Shown: positions 57,633 to 64,000 of the stretch, piece after piece
How positions within the stretch are numbered: position 1 is the first letter of the stretch
Layout: each line of letters begins with the position of its first letter
DNA from: Platerodrilus igneus
Lineage: Eukaryota; Arthropoda; Insecta; Coleoptera; Lycidae
NCBI GenBank assembly: GCA_036346225.1
Contig: JARFIW010001082.1
Span: forward strand, 310,001 to 374,000
Direction: 5' to 3'
DNA length: 64,000 nt
Notes under the pieces: model-generated
Databases searched by the model: none
Seen by the model: only the letters and a program-made list of their open reading frames with translations
Told to the model about the DNA's origin: nothing
Made by a program: the position numbers and the translations under genes

Positions 57633-57990
57633 TAAGAAACTTTAACACTAGATGTCCACAATTGTATGTGTTGTAAGTCTGCTCCGGTACACTGTTGTAG
57701 TAAATTTTACAACCTCGAAAATATCTCTCCACTTCTTCCGGTGGTCTCAAGTCTCCAAACGAATCGTAGTAATACACACTATTTCCACGTTTTCGGTACC
57801 CCACCCAATGTGTACCCGAACCTTTGGTGGTATCCAAATTAATCACACCCGATTCATTTACACGCGGTGTAATCTTCTGTAACTGATCTCTAGAAAAGAC
57901 GTTGCGAAAATGAGGAATGTTAGATGCGTGTTTCCTTATATCTACATCGGTGAGAGCTCTTCGAGGTAACTTGCTTAGTTTTTGATACTT
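57619..57990 (-). CDS. Adenain-like cysteine protease
   Basis: Open frame ending at 57619. The visible N-terminal part has LPRRALTDVDIRKHA and HFRNVFSRDQL. The catalytic core then has NLDTTKGSGTHWVGY (catalytic His), VYYYDSFGDLRPP (the Asp/Asn-type residue) and YNTYNCGHLVLKFL (catalytic Cys). This is the C5/Ulp1-like protease that processes capsid precursors in adenoviruses and Polintons. The first in-frame Met at 57846 is internal, so the real start lies further upstream and may overlap the 3' end of the PLA2 gene. Catalytic residues are intact. Confidence 0.88.
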   Translation of the reverse strand, partial: KYQKLSKLPRRALTDVDIRKHASNIPHFRNVFSRDQLQKITPRVNESGVINLDTTKGSGTHWVGYRKRGNSVYYYDSFGDLRPPEEVERYFRGCKIYYNSVPEQTYNTYNCGHLVLKFLSDNG

Positions 57991-57991
57991 T

Positions 57992-58780
57992 TTACAAATG
58001 CCGCCCCTGTTTGTACGGTTTCAAGAATAATGCCGTGCCTTTTTGTATGGTTTTAGAAACATCCATTTCCTTTTTCCCAACGGTAATGGCTTCCATAGAT
58101 CTGTTGTGTCGTTCGCTCTCCTTAAGCTGTTCGTTGGCTGTCCTGACATCATTTACTGCTTTAGCTATCCCTGCAGCACCACCTGTTAGTGCCCTAGGGC
58201 ACTTAGTCCCGCGAATATCGGAATCAATGGTAAAAACCTCCTTTCTGTGGAACGGGTATAATACGTGGGACTTTAATTTTGCTTTTCCCACCGGCTCCTT
58301 TTATGATTTTTTACCAATTAGAATACCAACATCTAGTAGCTTTTTCAAGTTGTCGGAACCAACTCGGTCTACTGCGGAGCGTATTTTCTTCAAGAATCCG
58401 CCTTTAAAACTTATTTTCTTCTTTAAACCCATACCCATTTTTCTCTTCGCTTTCATAGCGTTTGTCACAAACCAAGCTGCAGCTTTTTCCCCAAACTTTG
58501 CGTTCTTAGACTTAACTCTCCCCCAGGCTTCTTCTTCTAAAATTTTATCTGCTCGGTGTCTGGCTGGAAGATCGTCGGGGTACTTGGCGTATGCAATGTC
58601 GTGGTCTTTACACAATTTATCTAATTCGTTTATTCCAGGATCACCTCTTGCTAAGCGCTCATCCAACTTTGTACCAGGACCGCAGTACTGATAACCTGGA
58701 ATATGCAGCTCAAACGGTAACCTGTTTATAGCGCTGTTGATTAAACCCTCTCCAGAACAGATAATCATGTGTTTACTCAA
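57992..58780 (-). pseudogene. PLA2-domain capsid-associated protein, frameshifted
   Basis: Starts MSKHMIICSGEGLINS at 58780. Residues ~29-70 form a parvovirus-type phospholipase A2 domain: calcium loop YCGPGTKL and catalytic His-Asp motif CKDHDIAYAKY, with the second half rich in K/R. The frame 58301-58780 stops at KK; the remaining C-terminal half reappears in shifted frames (57992-58291) with a glycine/alanine stretch LTGGAAGIAKAVND, a charged helix and an end LKPYKQGRHL. At least two shifts around 58230-58300 interrupt a hydrophobic segment between them. In parvoviruses this domain acts during entry through endosomal membranes; here its role is inferred. Calcium loop and catalytic residues are intact, but the full protein is broken. 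Confidence 0.88.
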
Positions 58781-58915
58781 AAAAATCTCAAACTATACTA
58801 AGTAAATAAACAACAACGAGTCTATTTATACTTTTTCAAAAAATTTACAATATATTTACAATAACAATACATTTACATCCATGTCTCTTAGGCTGTCTTT
58901 TATAAAATACTCTTT

Positions 58916-59113
58916 CTAGTTATCACCATAACCAGAATCTTCAGATTCCGACAAATTTAAACGTCTAAACATTTCCACTAATGTTCTTGTACGTATCACG
59001 TCTTGCACAAATATATCCGGAAAACATATAACCAGCTCCAATGCATTTAGTGCGCTCTGATTCAATTCGTTGTAGAATAAAATATTGCCAATTCGAACTT
59101 CGCCTTCAATCAA
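58916..59113 (-). CDS. Unknown small Polinton protein (or C-terminal part of the next)
   Basis: 65 residues, MIEGEVRIGNILFYNEL... ending in an acidic SESEDSGYGDN tail. It lies 4 bases after the stop of the frame at 59118-59363 and could be its frameshifted continuation. Not recognised. Confidence 0.45.
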   Translation of the reverse strand: MIEGEVRIGNILFYNELNQSALNALELVICFPDIFVQDVIRTRTLVEMFRRLNLSESEDSGYGDN

Positions 59114-59117
59114 GATT

Positions 59118-59713
59118 TTAATTCGTTTCTCCTTCAGTCATAGTATTAAACCCATCGCAATCATTTAAATTAGAATTAGCAACAAACCCTACTAATTCGC
59201 TGTATAATGCTGGGAAGTCACGACTTTCCAACTGTTTAAGTTGATACTCAAACAACTCTCGCATATGGAATAGTTTACGGCACTCCAATTCATTTATAAT
59301 TATCGAACTATTACCCATTATTATTTTTAACTGGAACGTTTCGTTCTCGGTTGATCCAGACACTGGTGACAGAGTGATAAAAACGGACCTCCTAGTTGTA
59401 TGTGTAGATCTTCCGTTTCGAGTGCACCATTTAATCGAGTGTTTAGCACGTCACGAGAAAATACGTTGATTTGAAATTCCACTTGAAAATTTGTAAATGC
59501 TAACCAATTTTCGTATGTCAATTCCAGAACATGGTTGCCACAATATTTCTTGCTACACACCAATCGTAATACGGGTTTTATTCTCTGGTTTATAACAAAC
59601 CCAATTTCCACATTATGAGGGTGTTCACCCAATTCACTTAAACTATACGTAAACTTATTAATCAGATTTTCGGTATACGAAACTTGTGCATTATTAACAT
59701 CTACAGACTCCAT
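59118..59713 (-). pseudogene. Unknown Polinton protein, first leftward gene, frameshifted
   Basis: Two overlapping frames. 59327-59713 starts MESVDVNNAQVSYTEN and includes LRLVCSKKYCGNHVLEL and WLAFTNFQVEFQIN. 59118-59363 continues with NETFQLKIIMGNSSIII and a LFEYQLKQLE helix. The overlap point near 59340-59370 marks a likely frameshift in a single ancestral gene of ~200 codons. The repeated pattern of beta-strand-like segments plus a terminal helix suggests a small structural or ssDNA-binding-like protein, but I cannot name it. The start lies ~55 bases from a TTTAAAAG TATA-like element (minus strand). Confidence 0.55.
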
Positions 59714-60126
59714 TGCTTTGCACTGATTTCACTGAGATGACTGAGAAGGAATCCTATGCAGCTCCTCCTTTTAAATGTTTCGAGGTTGTTGTTGCGCATG
59801 CTCCTCATTATCATTTGCAGTATTTTACAGACAGGCATGAACTAGTTTGTAATCCGATTCAAGGTTAGTTAAGAATATTAGGTTTTACTGGTGTGATTAG
59901 ACTAGTTTGGAATGCATGAATAAGCAGAGAGCTAACTGGTTTTCACCAAGGTAAATAGACTAGTTTGGAATGTTACTCAAGGTTAAACAACGCTGGGTTT
60001 TTAAAAGTAAACTACCAACAGGGTATAAAAGCACCATGCAATGCGATATAAATTCAGTTTTTGTTTAGTCTTCGGCTAGTTACAACTGTTAAAAGTCTTT
60101 GACCAGTTCTAATTTCTTTATAGAAA
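59714..60126. promoter_or_regulatory. Divergent intergenic promoter region of the Polinton
   Basis: Separates leftward capsid genes from the rightward polymerase. Toward the polymerase: TATAAAAG at 60024-60031 with the ATG about 100 bases on. Toward the left block: a TTTAAAAG-like element near 59770 (minus strand). Between them, GACTAGTTTGGAATG occurs at 59900-59914 and 59958-59972, a diverged copy lies near 59840, and (A/T)(C/T)TCAAGGTTA follows two of them. These look like shared regulatory repeats. Confidence 0.65.
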
Positions 60127-60559
60127 ATGGCATCATTCGTGTGCAACGTCTGCGGGGCTGTCTTCTCGAGGGGTGATAATTTAAAACGACATCTGTTCCA
60201 GCAGCATGACGTGGGATTGAAATCCACCGGTCTTTTTGTTTGCGATGCATGCCCTGCATCCTTCTCGCGGAAGGACAACTTGAAACGGCACAAGGACGCC
60301 AAACATGGTGTGGCTGTCCCCGTTGCCGGACCATCTGGGATCAAACGACCGACTGCACCAACGGTTGAGGGACCTGCCCCCAAGAAGTCGCGGAGATGTG
60401 CGGAATGCAATGTGGACGTTGTCAACTTGGTAGCCCACCAACGCACAAACGCACACAAAGCTAATGCTAACCGCGTCCTGGATGGAGGTGTAGAAGTAGT
60501 AGCAACCGCGTTCAAAACTCGAATCGCTACATATAGAATTAAAAATGCTAATACTAGTG

Positions 60560-60608
60560 GTATGTATTTTTTATAAGTATTTTGTGTTTGCTTAGTTCGT
60601 ATTTTTAG
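60560..60608 (+). other. Candidate intron 1 of the PolB gene (49 bp)
   Basis: GTATGT...TTTTTAG. Removing it joins GCTAATACTAGTG to GTCTATTGG in frame (phase 1), giving a continuous protein that matches the family; retaining it brings an early stop. Confidence 0.7.
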
Positions 60609-60872
60609 GTCTATTGGATTTTCTATGCGAGCAGAAGGAGAGGTTCATAGCCTTAGTCAGGGAACAGCTGGTTATACACACCTCCCTCAAGGTTAATTGC
60701 GAGTTGTTTGGTGACTACACCAAGATGGCTGCGGCAGAGGGTGTTGAAGATATTAAATCTTTCAACACTCGAAATGTTGTGGTCACCTCCTCCAGTGACC
60801 TGGGAGCGGTCTACAACACCTTTGTGGAGAGGATGTCGGCTAAGTCGGACGAGTTCCAAGAACGTGATTCTG

Positions 60873-60918
60873 GTTAGTTTCTACAATTATTAATTTTTTT
60901 CTAATTTTTAAATTTTAG
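60873..60918 (+). other. Candidate intron 2 of the PolB gene (46 bp)
   Basis: GTTAGT...AATTTTAG. Removal joins ...ERDSG to W-T-L-K-Q in frame (phase 1); retention brings a stop at 60876. Confidence 0.7.
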
Positions 60919-63356
60919 GATGGACTCTGAAACAGGTGTTGTACTTGGAGGTAAATGTTAACAAGTACCAACCAATGCGCGGATCCTCCTACATCGAGCT
61001 CCCCAAATGGGTTCAGGTTAAGGGAGCCGTCGTTAACATCCAAAATAACGATGATGCATGTTTTGCCTGGTGTGTTGTGGCTGCTCTTCACCCTGATGAT
61101 GCTCACAATCCGCAGAAGAGTCCGATGCCATAAGCTACCCGCATTACAGCAACGGTGCTCAACTTTGGGTCGACATTGAGTTCCCGATTAGAGTTAAGGA
61201 CATCCCAGGTTTGACAGATTTAAAGGTTCGCTATTAGCATCAACGTCTTTGGGGTAGAAGGCAAGTCCCATCGTTGGACCACTACATTTGGCACCAGCTA
61301 GATAAGAGGGTTCGGCAGTGACCCTAATGGACATTCAGGATGGTTTCATAGCAAAGTCCCACTACTGTTGGATCAAAGATACTTGGGGAAGCTAGTGCGA
61401 CTAAGGCAGATCTCTGTGAGTGCACTCCAGCAAATGGGACTTTGCGATGGATCGCTTTGAAGTGTTTATTCCATCTGAAGACAAATTACGACCAACACTC
61501 AACTAAACGACTGCAACCATGTAGTGACAACCATGCCGAACCACTTCATTTACAACATTGTAGAGTTCACGAACGTTTCACAAGTTCAAATGCAGGGCTA
61601 CCGTTCAAAGTGATTTATGACAGACTTTGAAAGTGTGTTGAAGCCCATTAGCTCTGCAGTTCCGGATCCCACCTCTTCCTTCACCAACAGCACACAACAC
61701 CACGAACCCTTCAGTTTTGCATACTATATCAAATGTTCATACGATGACTCGTTTAACAAGTTTGAGCTGTACAGAGGACCTGAAGCCGCAAAAGTTTTAT
61801 GGAAAAGATGAAAGAGGAAGCCCAACGATTGGGAAAAATTTTAAAACAAACACCCCATGCTTCCAATGGAACCCCTAGATGAGTTGTTGTTTCATATGGT
61901 TGAGGAGTGTGGCATCTGTAAGCAGCCTTTGGGAAATGAGAGGGTGAGGATCACTGCCACCTCTCAGGGAGATTTCGCTTTGCCGCACACTCCCAATGCA
62001 ACATTAAATACACGGTACCAAATTTATCCCAGTGATTCTTCACAATTTGAGTGGTTACGATGGACATTTTATCGTAAGGGAGCTAGGATGTGATAAAGAA
62101 CGTTAGAGGTGATCCCCAACAATAAGGAACGATATATTTCATTTACGAAGTATGTTCGATTAGCAGGAGATGCAGATACTGAAGATGATCACAATTCAAC
62201 GATCCAGCTGCGTTTCATAGATTCGCTTCGTTTTATGGCATCATCGTTGGATATAAAAATTTAGAACCTCAACAGTTTGTTGAGGTCCAAAATTTTTCTC
62301 AGACGATAGACCGCGTAGTTTGCTGACAAGGAAAGGTGTTTTCCCGTATTCATACATTTCTAATGTAAATGTATTGAATGAAACCTCTTTGCCCGCAAAA
62401 CATGCTTTCTTCAACGACTTATCTTCTACGACTATTAGCGATGCGGATTATAAACATGCGCAGAAGGTGTGGAGGAGTTTCACGTACGAAACTTGGGTGA
62501 ATACAGCGATCTGTATTTAAAGAGCGATGTTCTACTGTTGGCAGACGTTTTTGAAAATTTCAGAAACGTTTGTCTAAGTACGTACAATCTCGACCCGGCT
62601 CAGTACGTGACAGCTCCTTCTTGAGCCTTTGATGCAATGCTGAAACACACTGAGGTGAAGTTGAGTTATTAACCGATGTTGATATGCACCATTTTATTAA
62701 GAAAGGCATTAGGGTGGTCTCAACTCCAGTGTAGTCATCGGTATGCTCGTGCCAACAACAAGTATATGGAGGAGTACAACCCAGTGAACCCTCCATGTAC
62801 TTGACATACCTCTGGATGCTAACAACCTATATGGATGGGCTATGAGTCAACCACTACCATGGGTTTTCAGGTGGTTAAACATCGATCAGGTTAACCATCT
62901 GAAAGATAACATTTTGAATATCCCATTACACACAAAATGGGTACATCCTGAAGTTGATCTGCAGTACCCACAACAGCTTCACGGATTTGCATAACGACTT
63001 GCCTTTCTGCCCTGAGACCATGGTCACCCAACACCGTCTTCAAGACCCAAAGCTACTCGCCACTTTTGATAAGAAAAAATATGTAATCCATTACCGACAC
63101 TTGCAACAGGCTCTGCGAATGGTCTCAATTAACTACAGTTCACCGTGTGTTGGAGTTCGATCAATCACCGTGGCTCAAACCCTACATTGATCTCAACACA
63201 ATCTCCGTACCTCTGCCGCTAACGCGTTTGAAAAAGATTTTTCAAACTTATGAACAATGCGGTTTTTGGTAAAACAATGGAGAACGTGGACAAAGGGTCG
63301 ATGTCAAGATTGTGTCGCGGTGGGAGCACGAGGGACAAAAGTTGTGCGCGAGTGGA

Positions 63357-64000
63357 CTAATAGCTAAACCTAACTTTAATAGTTGTACCGTGTTGGGGGA
63401 AGATCTGGCGATTATACAGATGGATCGTGTTAAAATTAATTATAATAAACCAATCTATGCAGGATTGTCAATTTTAGATTTGTCAAAAACTCTTATGTAT
63501 GAGTTTCACTACAACACTATGATCCCTCTGTATGGTCCCAGATTGTCCCTGCTTTATACGGATACAGACTCTTTAGTTTATAGTGTTGAGACGCCAGACT
63601 TGTATAGTGACATTAGTGCGAACATTGAGCATTTTGATACAAGTGATTACCCTCCAAACAATAAATACAATATACCACTTATAAACAAAAAGGTGTTGGG
63701 TAAGTTTAAGGACGAGTTTTGTGGCGATTTGGTGTTGGAATTTGTAGGTAGTAGGGCTAAGTCCTACTGCATTATTAGTGAGAAAGACATTGTTAAAAAG
63801 ATTAAGGGTGTTAGTCGTAGTGTGGTGGCGGGGATTAGTGTAGATAGTTTTAGGGATGTTGTTATTAATAATGGAGATGCCCTCATGAATACGATGGTAT
63901 CAATCCGGAGTAAGAAACACCAACTTTATACACAGCTTATTAATAAAATCAGTTTATCGGGCGCAGATGACAAGCGTTACGTCATCCCCGGAAGCATATC
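63357..64000 (+). other. Longest intact PolB stretch (palm motif C to window end)
   Basis: An uninterrupted frame of 214 codons with LIAKPNFNSC, KPIYAGLSILDLSKTLMY, YTDTDSLVY and KKVLGKFKDE, extending upstream to about 63298. It runs off the window, so the thumb and C-terminus are not visible. Confidence 0.88.

Larger units (their letters stand above)
51102..64000. mobile_element. Polinton/Maverick (adintovirus-like) element, decayed, right end outside window
   Basis: Co-located integrase, type B DNA polymerase, packaging ATPase, adenain-like protease, major and minor capsid proteins define the group. The PLA2 gene and fibre-like gene support an adintovirus-like lineage. Structural and integration genes run leftward from ~59.7 kb and the polymerase runs rightward. 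Nearly every gene has one or more frameshifts or stops, so the copy is not functional. Genes overlap or abut (stop/start overlap of fibre and integrase at 52608-52615), as in compact virus genomes. Confidence 0.93.
60127..64000 (+). pseudogene. Zinc-finger/type B DNA polymerase (protein-primed PolB), spliced, decayed, open at window end
   Basis: Exon 1 (60127-60559) starts MASFVCNVCGAVFSRGDNLK and has two C2H2 fingers (C-x2-C-x12-H-x4-H, residues ~6-27 and ~38-60) and a third C-x2-C-x9-H-x5-H finger near residue 100. Two short introns (60560-60608, 60873-60918) lead into ELFGDY and YLEVNVNKYQPMRGSSY. Beyond 61130 the frame is broken repeatedly. Recognisable remains are DFESVL (exonuclease I-like, 61619), ECGICKQPLG (61908), [12 protein letters not shown] (62218), [12 protein letters not shown] (~62530), LDANNLYGWAMSQPLP (motif A, ~62810), LMNNAVFGKTMENV (motif B, ~63245) and YTDTDSLVY (motif C, ~63560). 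Polymerase catalytic Asp residues survive. It replicates the element DNA in active relatives. Confidence 0.92.

Noticed and set aside
58011..58691. 226-residue plus-strand ORF opposite the PLA2 gene
   Set aside because: Antisense shadow of a recognised protein; composition reflects the complementary coding frame.
60054..60515. Minus-strand ORFs antisense to the zinc-finger exon
   Set aside because: They mirror the strongly coding plus strand (three zinc fingers with correct spacing) and have no motif of their own.

Overview
The window looks like a piece of an insect (at least arthropod) nuclear genome. It is AT-rich and intron-bearing, dominated by mobile-element relics (BEL/Pao, non-LTR retrotransposons, Tc1/mariner-type DNA transposons, MITEs, a tRNA-derived repeat array), and carries one recognisable host gene and a large decayed Polinton/Maverick (adintovirus-like) element. 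Only the host gene has intact reading frames joined by good splice sites; almost every mobile-element gene is broken by stops or frameshifts.

Layout. 0-12 kb: a BEL/Pao gag ORF (-), a 5'-truncated non-LTR ORF2 end (+), non-LTR relics near 6.5-7.4 kb, a mariner-type transposase pseudogene (9.6-10.5 kb, -) and a BEL/Pao pol/integrase relic (10.8-12 kb, -). 16.1-26.2 kb: the last three coding exons of a host gene on the + strand that I identify as a CFAP299 (DUF4464) homologue. Its final intron (9.6 kb) holds a MITE and a ~310-bp-period array of tRNA-like repeats interrupted by another dispersed element. 27.4-30.1 kb: a 2.7-kb Tc1/IS630-type transposon with 31-bp terminal inverted repeats, a broken DDE transposase and a small Harbinger-like MITE nested inside. 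30.3-32.1 kb: head-to-tail non-LTR copies (-) including a reverse transcriptase fragment.

33.6-46 kb is satellite territory: two copies of a composite unit (hairpin header, 15-bp array, 57-bp array), a 16-bp array, and a large set of ~20-bp arrays that all appear to be locally amplified variants of one 20-bp motif, including one block in inverted orientation. A ~520-bp dispersed block (38.1, 43.5 and 47.7 kb) sits directly in front of two of these array sets. 48.2-49.5 kb has further short repeats, including a degenerate hammerhead-ribozyme-like core.

51.1 kb to the window end is the Polinton. Leftward genes run, from right to left: two unknown small genes, a PLA2-domain capsid-associated protein, adenain-like cysteine protease, minor capsid (penton-like) protein, a 53-residue protein, major capsid protein, FtsK/HerA packaging ATPase preceded by a Psq-type helix-turn-helix, a DUF8207-like protein, a fibre-like protein with phage-type VNK repeats, a retroviral-type integrase with C-terminal chromo-like region, and a conserved exonuclease-like unknown. 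Rightward, from a divergent TATA-containing intergenic region, is a zinc-finger/type B DNA polymerase gene that appears to be spliced and runs off the window. Together these are the replication (PolB), integration (integrase), packaging (ATPase), maturation (protease) and virion (capsid, PLA2, fibre) modules of a virus-like transposon. All are old, disrupted copies.
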